NCBI RefSeq assembly: GCF_017357425.1
Contig: NZ_CP014571.1
Coordinates: 4,588,001 to 4,652,000, forward strand
Direction: 5' to 3'
DNA from: Arthrobacter sp. D5-1
Lineage (GTDB): Bacteria; Actinomycetota; Actinomycetes; Actinomycetales; Micrococcaceae
DNA: 64,000 nucleotides
Shown: in pieces, positions 28,065 through 36,362 of the stretch
Layout: each line of letters begins with the position of its first letter
Position numbering within the stretch: position 1 is the first letter of the stretch
The notes under the pieces: generated by a model
What the model saw: only the letters and a program-made list of their open reading frames with translations
Told to the model about the DNA's origin: nothing
Database searches by the model: none
Made by a program: the position numbers and the translations under genes

Positions 28065-30455
28065 CTACTTCACCAAGACCGATGCGGCGGCGGACTCGGG
28101 GGTCCAGCGGAGGTGGGTATTGGCCTCTTCGATGTCCGCTTCCTTCAGCAAGGACAGACGCGGACGAACGGCGTCAGTGCGGGAGCTGGGTGGTTTCCGG
28201 CGACCGGCACGGAACTGCGGGATCCAGTCAGCGCCGGGCCCTTGGTACTCCTGCTCGGCGGCGGCGTGGAGGGTCCACTGGGGATCGTAAAGGTGCGTGC
28301 GGCCCAACGCGATAAGGTCCGCGCGGCCTGCGAGGAGGATTGAGTTCACGTCGTCGTAGGTGGAGATGGCGCCGACGGCGATTACCGCCACGCCTGCCGG
28401 TACGGCCACTTCCTGACGGATGCGGTCCGCGAACGGTGTCTGGTAGCTGCGGCCGAAGGTGGGCTTCTCTTCTTTGGCGACCTGACCGGTGGAGACGTCC
28501 AAGCCGGCAGCGCCGTGTGCCACGAAGGCGCGGGCGATTGCCACGGAATCGTCGGAAGTGTTGCCACCCTCGATCCAGTCAGTCGCGGAGATGCGCACCG
28601 TCACCGGCTTACCGGCGGGCCACGCCGCGCGAACGGCGTCGAACACTTCCAGCGGGAACCGCAGCCGGTTCTCCAGGCTGCCGCCATATTCGTCGGTCCG
28701 CTTGTTGGACACCGGCGAAAGGAAGGAGGACAGCAGGTAGCCGTGGGCAGCGTGGATTTCGAGGAGGTCGAAGCCTGCCTCGTCGGCGCGGACCGTGGAA
28801 GCGACGAACTCCGCCTTGATGGCGTCCATGCCGGCGCGATCCAACTCCACGGGAGTCTGGTTCTCCGTGCTGTACGGCAGGGCTGAGGGCCCGACGGTGG
28901 TCCAGTTTCCGGACTCGAGCGGCTGGTCGATGCCTTCCCACATGAGCTTGGTGGAACCCTTGCGGCCTGAATGACCCAACTGGGCACCGATCTTGGCGGT
29001 GGAACGGCTGTGGACGAAGTCCACGATTTCCTTCCAGCTGTCACGCTGTTCGTCCGTGTACAAGCCGCTGCAGCCGGGGGTGATCCGGCCTGCTGCGGAG
29101 ACGCAGACCATTTCGGTCATGACCAGGCCGGCACCGCCCAGAGCTTTGGAGCCGAGGTGGACCTTGTGGAAGTCGCCCGGGATGCCGTCCGTGGCTGAGT
29201 ACATGTCCATGGGGGAGACCACAATGCGGTTCTTCAGCTCCAGCCCGCCCACACGGAACGGCTGGAACATAGCCGGAGCCACCTCTGTGAGTCCCTGGGA
29301 TTCTGCGAAGTCGCGGTCCACGGCGTCAGCGAACTCCGCGTCACGCAGGCGCAGGTTTTCCTGCGTGATGCGGCGGCTGCGGGTCAGCAGGTTGAAGGCG
29401 AACTGGGTGGGGTCCTGGTCCTTGTACTGCCCGATGCGCTCGAACCATTCAAGGGATGCCTGCGCGGCACGCTGGGTGGATGCGACCACAGGCCGCCTTT
29501 CGGCTTCGTATGCCGCCAGTGCGGATTCAACATCCGGGTGCTCATGCAGGCAAGCGGCCAGCGCCAACGAGTCCTCCATGGCCAGCTTGGTGCCGGACCC
29601 GATGGAGAAGTGGGCAGTGTGGGCCGCGTCGCCCAGCAGCACTACGTTGTTGTGGCGCCAGTTCTCGTTGCGGACCGTGGTGAAGTTGATCCACTTGGAG
29701 TTATTGGTCAGGACCTCGTAGCCGTTGAGTTCCTCGGCAAAGATCTCGCGGATCTTGGCGATGGCCTTCTCATCCGAGACACCGGGAGGGAAGACCTCGT
29801 TGGCGGTCTCGTCGAAGCCCGCGGCGTGCCACACGTCCTGGTGCATTTCCACAATGAACGTGGAGCCCTCATCCGAGTAGGGGTAACCGTGGATCTGCAT
29901 GACGCCCCACTCGGTTTCCTTCACGAAGAACTTGAAGGCCTCGAATACCTGGTCCGTACCAAGCCACATGAACTTGTTGGTCCGCATGTCCAGGTTTGGC
30001 TTGAACGAGTCAGCGTACTTGGCGCGAATCTGCGAGTTGATGCCGTCCGCGGCAAGAACAAGGTCATAGTTGGCTTCGAGTTCCTCAACAGCAGGAGCCA
30101 AGGTGCTGAAGCGCACGTCCACGTTCAGTTCGATGCAGCGGCGCTGCAGCAGTTCCAGCAATTCCTTGCGGCTCATGGCAGCGAAGCCCTGTCCGCCCAC
30201 GGTGATCATCTGGTCACGGAAGTGGATGTCGATATCGGACCAGCGGGCGAAACGGCGGCTCATGTACTCGGCCACCACGGGATCGGCGTTGCCGATGCCG
30301 CCCAGGGTCTCATCGGAAAAGACGACGCCGAAGCCAAAGGTGTCGCTGGCAGCGTTGCGTTCCCAGAGAGTGATGTTGTGGGACGGATCCAGCTGCTTCA
30401 TCAGTGCTGCGAAGTAGAGACCGCCGGGGCCGCCTCCGACAATTGCGATTTTCAT
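28065..30455 (-). CDS. bifunctional aryl-CoA (salicylyl-/anthraniloyl-CoA) hydroxylase/oxidoreductase
   Basis: 796 residues formed by fusion of two flavoproteins. Residues 1-390 are a class A FAD monooxygenase (GGGPGGLYFAALM, and VVLLGDAAHTAHFSIGSG). Residues about 395-770 are an old-yellow-enzyme FMN domain (LKNRIVVSPMDMYSA, GAQLGHSGRKGS, EIHAAHGYLLSSFLSP, NKRTDEYGGSLENR). The same fusion exists in 2-aminobenzoyl-CoA monooxygenase/reductase and in proteins annotated as salicylyl-CoA 5-hydroxylase/oxidoreductase. The ring of an aryl-CoA is presumably hydroxylated at C5 and possibly then reduced. It sits 14 bases after its partner CoA ligase. The substrate choice is open. Confidence 0.88.
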   Translation of the reverse strand: MKIAIVGGGPGGLYFAALMKQLDPSHNITLWERNAASDTFGFGVVFSDETLGGIGNADPVVAEYMSRRFARWSDIDIHFRDQMITVGGQGFAAMSRKELLELLQRRCIELNVDVRFSTLAPAVEELEANYDLVLAADGINSQIRAKYADSFKPNLDMRTNKFMWLGTDQVFEAFKFFVKETEWGVMQIHGYPYSDEGSTFIVEMHQDVWHAAGFDETANEVFPPGVSDEKAIAKIREIFAEELNGYEVLTNNSKWINFTTVRNENWRHNNVVLLGDAAHTAHFSIGSGTKLAMEDSLALAACLHEHPDVESALAAYEAERRPVVASTQRAAQASLEWFERIGQYKDQDPTQFAFNLLTRSRRITQENLRLRDAEFADAVDRDFAESQGLTEVAPAMFQPFRVGGLELKNRIVVSPMDMYSATDGIPGDFHKVHLGSKALGGAGLVMTEMVCVSAAGRITPGCSGLYTDEQRDSWKEIVDFVHSRSTAKIGAQLGHSGRKGSTKLMWEGIDQPLESGNWTTVGPSALPYSTENQTPVELDRAGMDAIKAEFVASTVRADEAGFDLLEIHAAHGYLLSSFLSPVSNKRTDEYGGSLENRLRFPLEVFDAVRAAWPAGKPVTVRISATDWIEGGNTSDDSVAIARAFVAHGAAGLDVSTGQVAKEEKPTFGRSYQTPFADRIRQEVAVPAGVAVIAVGAISTYDDVNSILLAGRADLIALGRTHLYDPQWTLHAAAEQEYQGPGADWIPQFRAGRRKPPSSRTDAVRPRLSLLKEADIEEANTHLRWTPESAAASVLVK

Positions 30456-30469
30456 GGTGTTGCTCCTTC

Positions 30470-32164
30470 TCAGGCCTGGCTCTGGCCGGCAGGGGTAAGT
30501 TGTTCGGTCTGGCTCGCGTTCGTGGTGGCATCCTCAGCGAGGACCTTGTCGCGGAGCTTGAAATGCTGGAGCTTGCCGCTGGGATTGCGCGGAAGTTCGG
30601 TGACGAAGCGGACGTCCCGTGGGTACTTGTACGGGGCGATGGTTTGCTTTACGAAGTCCTGGATTTCCTTGCGCTTCGCGGCGTCGCCGGTGACGCCTTC
30701 ACGCAGGACAATGAACGCGCAGACGATGCTCCCGCGCTCCTCGTCCGGAACTCCGATCACGGCGTTTTCCACGACGTCAGGGTGTTGGTCGATGGCCGCC
30801 TCAACCTCTGGAGCGCCGATGTTGTAACCGGAGGAGACGATCATGTTGTCCGAGCGGGCCTGGTAGGTGAAGTAGCCGTCAGCGTCCATGGAGAACGTGT
30901 CCCCCGTGACGTTCCACCCGCGGACCACGTAATTCGCTTGGCGGGCGTCGTCCAGGTATCGGCAGCCGGTAGGGCCAATCACGGCGAGGCGGCCAATGGT
31001 GTCCGGGCCGAGTTCGTTGCCGTCGTCGTCCAGGATGGTGGCCCGGTATCCCGGCACAGCGCGGCCCGTGGTTCCCGGACGGATGTCGTCGCCGGCAGCG
31101 GATATGAACACGTGCAGCATTTCCGTGGCACCGATCCCGTTGACCAACCGCAGCCCGGTGGCCTGGTGCACGGCCTCCCACGTTTCTTTTGAAAGGTGCT
31201 CTCCGGCGGAAACGGCGATGCGCAGGCCACGGAGGAGGTCGCCGCGCTGCTCCTTCAGGATGGCGCGGTACGCAGTGGGGGCGGTGAACAGGATGGTGGC
31301 CCCGGCTTGCGAGGCGTGCTCCGCCAGTTCCACAGGTCCTGCCTTTTCGGTCAAGAGCGACGACGCCCCAAACCGGAGGGGGAAGACCACCAAACCGCCC
31401 AGCCCAAAGGTGAAGGCCAAGGGTGGCGAACCGGCGAAGACGTCCTCCGCGGTGGGCTGCAGGATGTAGCGGGCAAAGGTATCTGCGTTGGCCAGGATGT
31501 CCCGGTGGAAGTGCATGGTCACCTTGGGCACCCCGGTGGTGCCCGACGTCGGACCCAGCAAGGCAACGTCGTCGGAGGCTGTGTCCACTGCTGTGAACTT
31601 GCCGCTCTTATGCTCGCAGCGGGAGGCGAGGTCGCCGTCGTCGTCGAATCCGTTACCGGCGCCGTACGTCAGGACGGTGAGGTCGTCCCCGGCAGCAATG
31701 GCGAGCTCATCCACAAACCGGTGGTCCGAAATGGCGACCGTCGGCTTTGTGAGTTGGATGAGCGTGGCCACCTCGGTGGAGCGCAGCATGGGCATGGTGG
31801 TGACCACTACGCCGCCGGCCTTCAGAACGCCCAGCCATGCAGCAACGATCCACGGATTGTTGGGGCCGCGCAGGAGCACGCGGTTTCCGGGAACAACACC
31901 GAGGTCCTCGGTGAGGACCTGGGCCACCTGGTTGGATCGCTTCTGGAGCTGACCGTAGGTCCAGACCGAGCCGTCGGGGGTCCACAGGGCCGGGCGGTCC
32001 GCGCCGAACTGGTCGACAGCGTCGTCGATCAGCACAGCGGCAGCGTTGAGCCGTTCCGGGTAGTGGAGTTCGGGGAGGGTGAATTCAAGCGCAGGCCAGG
32101 TATCGGCGGGCGGCAGGTGGTCGCGGGTGAACGTGTCCACGTGGGCCGATGGCAACATGCTCAT
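30470..32164 (-). CDS. aryl-CoA ligase (benzoate/2-aminobenzoate-CoA ligase family)
   Basis: 564 residues, an AMP-forming acyl-CoA synthetase. The phosphate loop is GPTSGTTGVPKVTMH, the aromatic pocket region AGSPPLAFTFGLGGLVVFPL is typical of benzoate-type ligases, and GWNVTGDTF, YQARSDNMIVSSGYNIG and a lysine near the end (NPSGKLQHF) complete the family. It activates salicylate or anthranilate, judging from the neighbouring monooxygenase. The ATG at 32162-32164 has AAAGGA upstream. The spacing of 58 bases from the upstream gene is the largest in the operon. Confidence 0.9.
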   Translation of the reverse strand: MSMLPSAHVDTFTRDHLPPADTWPALEFTLPELHYPERLNAAAVLIDDAVDQFGADRPALWTPDGSVWTYGQLQKRSNQVAQVLTEDLGVVPGNRVLLRGPNNPWIVAAWLGVLKAGGVVVTTMPMLRSTEVATLIQLTKPTVAISDHRFVDELAIAAGDDLTVLTYGAGNGFDDDGDLASRCEHKSGKFTAVDTASDDVALLGPTSGTTGVPKVTMHFHRDILANADTFARYILQPTAEDVFAGSPPLAFTFGLGGLVVFPLRFGASSLLTEKAGPVELAEHASQAGATILFTAPTAYRAILKEQRGDLLRGLRIAVSAGEHLSKETWEAVHQATGLRLVNGIGATEMLHVFISAAGDDIRPGTTGRAVPGYRATILDDDGNELGPDTIGRLAVIGPTGCRYLDDARQANYVVRGWNVTGDTFSMDADGYFTYQARSDNMIVSSGYNIGAPEVEAAIDQHPDVVENAVIGVPDEERGSIVCAFIVLREGVTGDAAKRKEIQDFVKQTIAPYKYPRDVRFVTELPRNPSGKLQHFKLRDKVLAEDATTNASQTEQLTPAGQSQA

Positions 32165-32222
32165 GGCCGTTCCTTTCAGTGGTGCGTCGTTGAAGCTGAT
32201 GGTTGGGGAGGTAGAAAACTCT

Positions 32223-33095
32223 TTAGGCGCCGGCGCGGATCATGCCCTCCTGGGCCACGGTGGCGAGGAGCCTTCCTTGCAGGTCGAAGAAGCGGCCCAT
32301 GGCAAGGCCCCGGTTGCTCTGGCCGGAGATGGCCTCCTGGGCATATAGGACCCATTCGTCCGCACGCCCGTCCCGGTGGAACCACATGGAGTGGTCAAGG
32401 CTGGCGGTGGCGAGCCCGGGGCTGGACCAGTTCAGTCCGTTGACCCGGAGCAGCGGCTCCAAAATCGTGTAATCGCAGACGTAGGCGAGGGCCGCGCGGT
32501 GGAGGTCGGCGTCGTCGGGCAGGGCGTCAAAGGCTTTGACCCAAATGGCTTGCTGAGGCACCGCACCGCCTTCTAGCTCGATGTATACCGGGCCGGGAAT
32601 ATGCCGCATATCGAAGCTCCGACCCGTGGACCAATAGTCTGCGGCCGCTCCCTCGGTCCCGTCCAGCGCTTTCGCTGCCGTCCGCAGCGATTCAGGCTCG
32701 ACGGCGGCAGGCGCCTCAGGCTGGAAGTCCGGCCCGTCCTCGGGAACCTGGAAGGAACCCATCGCGGCATACACGGGCTTGCCGTTCTGGAAGCCGCGAA
32801 CGGTGCGGGTGGAGTACCCGCGGCCGTCCCTCAGGCGCTCCACTTCGTACCGGACACTGGAACCGATATCCACCGGACGCATGAAGTAGCTGTGCATCGA
32901 ATGCAGAGTTCTGTCAGCATCAACGGACCGCATCATTGCGGCCGCTGCCTGTGCCACCATGTCTCCACCGTAGGCTTTTGGCCACGGCACGTACTGGGTG
33001 GTTGCTTCATACGCTTCATCGAATACTTCGGCCGTTGCCGGCGTGAGCTCGATGGCCTTCAGGAAGGTCTCCGACGTTAGGGTTCCAGTGATCAT
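32223..33095 (-). CDS. acyl-CoA thioesterase II (TesB-like)
   Basis: 290 residues with the double hotdog of TesB. Motifs visible are YGGDMVAQAAAAMMRSV, LHSMHSYFMRPVD, YSTRTVRGFQNG, a central Asp in YVCDYTILEPLL and SLDHSMWFHR. It would hydrolyse the ring-hydroxylated CoA ester, for example gentisyl-CoA to gentisate, or a downstream intermediate. It begins 3 bases after the cupin gene ends, indicating tight coupling. Confidence 0.88.
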   Translation of the reverse strand: MITGTLTSETFLKAIELTPATAEVFDEAYEATTQYVPWPKAYGGDMVAQAAAAMMRSVDADRTLHSMHSYFMRPVDIGSSVRYEVERLRDGRGYSTRTVRGFQNGKPVYAAMGSFQVPEDGPDFQPEAPAAVEPESLRTAAKALDGTEGAAADYWSTGRSFDMRHIPGPVYIELEGGAVPQQAIWVKAFDALPDDADLHRAALAYVCDYTILEPLLRVNGLNWSSPGLATASLDHSMWFHRDGRADEWVLYAQEAISGQSNRGLAMGRFFDLQGRLLATVAQEGMIRAGA

Positions 33096-33098
33096 GGC

Positions 33099-33581
33099 TT
33101 AGGCCCGGCGGTAGTCGGCGAGGGTTTCGTCGGCAACGTCTTCGAGGTTGACCACGAGGTTCTCCGGCGTACGCGCGGTGAGCCAGACCAGTTCTTCCGT
33201 GACGGACATGTTGGCTTCTACGTGGGGCATGAAGGGCGGCACGAACACCCAGTCGCCGGCCTTCATGTCGATGAACTCCGAGTAGTCCTCGCCGAAGTAG
33301 ATGCGGCCGTGGCCCCGGAGCACGTAACCGCCGGTTTCGGCCTCACCGTGGTGGTGCGGCAGTGAGCGGTATCCGGGGGTGTTGGATACCTGGCCGAACC
33401 AGATCTTGGTTGCCGGAGTGTGCTGGATGCTCACACCGGAGACGCGGATGCAGTCACCGGACTGGGCGGTATTGGTGTCTTCGGCGCCGGCGCGGGTGAC
33501 AACGGGGACAACCTTGCCGTCAGCCTGGGCATAGATGGAGTTGTCGCCTTCGAGGCGGTATTCGGTGGTGGTCTGGCTCAT
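33099..33581 (-). CDS. single-domain cupin protein
   Basis: 160 residues with one cupin domain. Motif 1 is GYRSLPHHHGEAETGGYVLRG, supplying His76/His78 and Glu82; motif 2 is GDWVFVPPFMPHVEANM, supplying His120. These residues form a complete 2-His/Glu/His metal site. Ring-cleaving gentisate and salicylate dioxygenases are bicupins of about 340-370 residues, so this half-sized protein could be a reduced dioxygenase, a binding protein or an isomerase. It lies between the FAH-family gene and the TesB-like gene. Confidence 0.8.
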   Translation of the reverse strand: MSQTTTEYRLEGDNSIYAQADGKVVPVVTRAGAEDTNTAQSGDCIRVSGVSIQHTPATKIWFGQVSNTPGYRSLPHHHGEAETGGYVLRGHGRIYFGEDYSEFIDMKAGDWVFVPPFMPHVEANMSVTEELVWLTARTPENLVVNLEDVADETLADYRRA

Positions 33582-33614
33582 GGGTTTGTCTCCTTTGGTG
33601 TGGTGTGACGTTTC

Positions 33615-34481
33615 TTAGGCGGGGACTGCGACAGGCGCGTGGATCCGGAACGTGTTTTCCAGCCGGCCGATCCCGTCGATCTCGGTGGCGAGGACGTCTC
33701 CGTCCTTGAGGAAGCGGGGCGGGGTCATCCCCATACCCACTCCCCCGGGCGTGCCCGTGAGGACAAGGTCGCCAGGACGCAGGATGGTGAACTGCGAAAT
33801 GTAGGACAAGAGCTGCGCCGGGCCGAACACCAAGGTGCTGGTGTTTCCGTGCTGGACGAGCTCTCCGTTGACGTACCCACGGACGTTGAAGCCCTCGACG
33901 TCATGGGGGCCGGATTCATCCGCAGTGACCATGACCGGCCCTACCGGAGTGGTGCCGTCCCAGGCTTTACCTTGGAACCACTGCAGCGTCCGGCTCTGCC
34001 AGTCGCGCATGGAGACATCGTTGGCCACGGTGTACCCGGCGATGGCCTCACGGGCCCGGTCTTCATCGGCGCGGAACAGTTCAGAACCCACGACGACGGC
34101 GAGCTCGGCTTCCCAGTCGACGCGGCCGCTGCCGTGGACTTCCACAGCGTCGTTTGCGCCCACCAGGGTGTCCGCGTACTTGGCGAACAGCGTGGGGTAC
34201 TCCGGAAGGTCGCGGCCCATTTCCTGGATGTGGTCCCCATAGTTCAGGCCGCAGCAGATGACCTTGCCGGCCCGGGGAAGAAGTGGGGCGAGGTCCGCGT
34301 CAGCTGCTGCTATCACGGTCTGGTCCGTGGATGCTGCGGACTCTTCCACCACAGCACGCCACTCCGGCTGGGCCAGGAGCGCCCCGACGTCTGTGGCGGG
34401 CAGCGCGAGGTAAGAGTCGGCGCCCGTGGCGAGTGCCGCCGTCGTACCTCCGTTGGCCGTGCGCAAGGTGGCGAGTTTCAT
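33615..34481 (-). CDS. fumarylacetoacetate hydrolase family protein
   Basis: 288 residues. The C-terminal FAH domain is clear: KVICCGLNYGDHIQEMG, the metal-binding Glu pair in WEAELAVVVG and GDLVLTGTPGGVG. Such enzymes cleave C-C bonds in fumarylpyruvate, maleylpyruvate or acylpyruvates after aromatic ring opening. I use the ATG at 34479-34481 with AAGGGAA upstream; the longer frame begins inside the divergent promoter. It is the first gene of the operon and therefore nearest to the candidate operator at 34506-34534. Confidence 0.88.
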   Translation of the reverse strand: MKLATLRTANGGTTAALATGADSYLALPATDVGALLAQPEWRAVVEESAASTDQTVIAAADADLAPLLPRAGKVICCGLNYGDHIQEMGRDLPEYPTLFAKYADTLVGANDAVEVHGSGRVDWEAELAVVVGSELFRADEDRAREAIAGYTVANDVSMRDWQSRTLQWFQGKAWDGTTPVGPVMVTADESGPHDVEGFNVRGYVNGELVQHGNTSTLVFGPAQLLSYISQFTILRPGDLVLTGTPGGVGMGMTPPRFLKDGDVLATEIDGIGRLENTFRIHAPVAVPA

Positions 34482-34505
34482 TGCAGGTTCCCTTCGAGTT
34501 TTACG

Positions 34506-34534
34506 ATGTGTCGACTTTTTTACGATCGTCACAT
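34506..34534. promoter_or_regulatory. candidate operator in divergent promoter (9-bp inverted repeat)
   Basis: ATGTGTCGA (34506-34514) and TCGTCACAT (34526-34534) are inverted copies with one mismatch, separated by 11 bases containing a T-run. It lies between the FAH-family operon (minus) and the RidA-like gene (plus), where one repressor could control both. PaaX is a possible binder because a paaX-type gene lies nearby, but no second site confirms this. Confidence 0.5.
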
Positions 34535-34616
34535 ATGCTCAACGTAGCACGGCGGAAATGATCTGCACAGAGGCTTTCCAAAAGTTTTTGCAGTTGCCAC
34601 AACGAGGAGGAACAGC

Positions 34617-35015
34617 ATGAGCCACCAGACGATCAACCCGGAATCGCTGCCCAAGCCATCAGGCTTCGCGCACGGCATTCTTGCCGGCAACACAGTTTTC
34701 CTGGGTGGACAGACGGCCCTGGACAAGAACATGAACATTGTTCCCGGCGGCATCGTGGAGCAGTTCACGCAGGCCTTCTCCAACGTGATCACCACGCTGC
34801 GTGAAGCCGGTGGAGAACCCGAGGATTTGGTCAACGTGACCATTTACCTCACGGACGTGGACGACTACATGGCCAACGGCCGCGAAATCGGACGCATCTG
34901 GCGGGAGATGGCGGGATCGAAGTATCCGGCAATGGCTGGCATCGGTGTCACACGGCTGTGGCAGAAGGAGGCCCTGATCGAAATCCAGGGCATCGCGGTC
35001 ATTCCCGAGCGCTGA
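34617..35015 (+). CDS. RidA/YjgF family protein lacking the catalytic arginine
   Basis: 132 residues with the Rid fold (AGNTVFLGGQTALD, NVTIYLTDVDDYMA, LIEIQGIAVIPE). In imine-deaminating RidA an Arg follows the Pro-Ala pair of the PARS motif; here the sequence is YPAMAGIG, so Met106 replaces it. This points to one of the other Rid subgroups with a pathway-specific role rather than general imine hydrolysis. It is divergent from the aryl-CoA operon across a shared promoter region. In anthranilate-type pathways a Rid protein could handle an enamine intermediate; this is an inference. Confidence 0.85.
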   Translation: MSHQTINPESLPKPSGFAHGILAGNTVFLGGQTALDKNMNIVPGGIVEQFTQAFSNVITTLREAGGEPEDLVNVTIYLTDVDDYMANGREIGRIWREMAGSKYPAMAGIGVTRLWQKEALIEIQGIAVIPER

Positions 35016-35056
35016 GCCTCTGGCCGTACCGGGCGCCTGTGGTGAACCATGTCCCT

Positions 35057-35401
35057 ATGGGAACTGTCACCGAATACTTGGAGAGCGTCGCTGCGGGCAA
35101 TCGCGTCATTCTTGAACGGATTGTGGGGATCGCCCGCGAGCTCGCACCGGAGGCCGAGGAAGGCGTCAGCTACGGGATGCCCGCGCTGCTGGTTGATGGC
35201 AAGGGCTTCCTGAGCGTGCAGGAAACCAAAAAGCACCTGGCACTGTATCCGTTCAGTGGGCAGATCCTGCCCGAGATGTCGGAAGAGCTGGGCGGCTACT
35301 CATGGTCGCCGGGGACGCTGCGGTTTTCGGCGGACAACCCCGTCCCGGACTCGCTGGTGCGGCGGATCCTGGAGACGCGGCTGGCTTCGATCCGGAAGTA
35401 G
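35057..35401 (+). CDS. DUF1801-like protein (YdhG family)
   Basis: 114 residues. It matches the DUF1801/YdhG pattern: an N-terminal helix, EEGVSYGMPALLVDGKGFLSVQ, then KKHLALYPFSGQILPEM and GTLRFSADNPVPDSLV. Members are small alpha/beta proteins of uncertain function, sometimes called iron chaperones. It starts 41 bases after the RidA stop, on the same strand, and may be co-transcribed. No catalytic residue can be named. Confidence 0.8.
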   Translation: MGTVTEYLESVAAGNRVILERIVGIARELAPEAEEGVSYGMPALLVDGKGFLSVQETKKHLALYPFSGQILPEMSEELGGYSWSPGTLRFSADNPVPDSLVRRILETRLASIRK

Positions 35402-35412
35402 GTCGTGACGGC

Positions 35413-36216
35413 CTAGTGCTTCGCCGAGACGTCCTGCGAGATGGCGTTGGCCGTGGCCACCACTTCCTGCCGCACTGCATCGAGGTACTTCTCCGGATCC
35501 GGCTGGGCTGCTACCGCCTGGGCCTGAAGGGACACGTTGATCGCAGCCACATTATCGCCGTTGTTGTGGTTCCACACCGGCGCGGCGATGGACATCAGCC
35601 CGATCTCCAGCTCCTGGTCCAGCAGGCACCAGCCTTGCGTACGGACGCGTTCGACGGCGGCCCTCAGGTCGGGGACGCTGGCGACGGTTCGCGGCGTGAG
35701 CGGGGTGAGTTCCGCCGTCGTGAGGTAAGCCTCCAGCTTGGCCTGCGGCAGGCCGGCGAGCAAGACACGGCCCATGGAGGTGGCGTAAGCGGGGAAGCGG
35801 GTGCCGACCGTGATGCCGACATTCATAATCCTGCGGGTGGCGACACGGGCCACGTAGAAGATGTCCGGTCCGTCCAGGACCGCGGCGGACGTGGACTCCC
35901 CCAGTTTCAGGCTCAGCTGCTCCAGGTGCGGCTGGGCCAACTGCGGCAGGGACAGCGCCGACAGGTAGGAGTAGCCAAGCTGCAGCACCTTGGCCGTGAG
36001 GGCGAAGGTCTTGCCGTCGGTGCGGACGTAGCCGAGCTCCACCAGGGTGTGCAGGAACCTCCGGGCCGTGGCGCGCGTCAGGTCAGTACGGGCGGCGACT
36101 TCGCTGAGGGTCATCACCGGGTTGTTCGCATCGAACGCCCGGATCACTGCGAGACCCCGGGCCAACGACTGGACGTACTGGTCGCTGGCCTGCGGGGTAA
36201 CTGCGGAGTCGGTCAT
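35413..36216 (-). CDS. pcaR: IclR family regulator of the beta-ketoadipate pathway
   Basis: 267 residues. An N-terminal winged helix (MTLSEVAARTDLTRATARRFLHTLVELGYV) is followed by an IclR effector domain (FYVARVATRRIMNVGITVGTRFPAYATSMGRVLLAG, VWNHNNGDNVAAINVSLQ). This full-length match to the PcaR/PobR/CatR-type subgroup and the position immediately after pcaJ support a role as activator or repressor of the pca genes with beta-ketoadipate as ligand. The ATG at 36214-36216 is used. A palindrome lies just upstream at 36236-36254. Confidence 0.88.
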   Translation of the reverse strand: MTDSAVTPQASDQYVQSLARGLAVIRAFDANNPVMTLSEVAARTDLTRATARRFLHTLVELGYVRTDGKTFALTAKVLQLGYSYLSALSLPQLAQPHLEQLSLKLGESTSAAVLDGPDIFYVARVATRRIMNVGITVGTRFPAYATSMGRVLLAGLPQAKLEAYLTTAELTPLTPRTVASVPDLRAAVERVRTQGWCLLDQELEIGLMSIAAPVWNHNNGDNVAAINVSLQAQAVAAQPDPEKYLDAVRQEVVATANAISQDVSAKH

Positions 36217-36235
36217 GGTTACCAATCCTAGGGTG

Positions 36236-36254
36236 CGTTGCGGGCCCCGCAACG
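36236..36254. promoter_or_regulatory. 19-bp palindrome upstream of pcaR
   Basis: CGTTGCGGG and CCCGCAACG flank a single C, 20 bases before the pcaR start. It could be an autoregulatory site. It merges into the repeat unit beginning at 36241, so a repeat-element origin is equally possible. Confidence 0.4.
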
Positions 36255-36357
36255 AGAGGGCCGAACTTGCGGGGCCTACTCTGCAGGGTTAGCACCCCGG
36301 AGACCCTGCGCAGCGGGCCTCGCAACGAGGAGCCCGAATTTGCGGGGCCTGCTCTGC
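36241..36357. repeat. two tandem copies of a 44-bp hairpin-forming repeat
   Basis: Copies at 36241-36284 and 36314-36357 agree at 38 of 44 positions. Each contains CGCAACGAG near the start and TTGCGGGGCCT near the end, which pair across a loop of about 14 bases. They occupy the pcaJ-pcaR gap and may terminate the long pca transcript. They look like a dispersed genomic repeat. Confidence 0.65.
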
Positions 36358-36362
36358 CTTTG

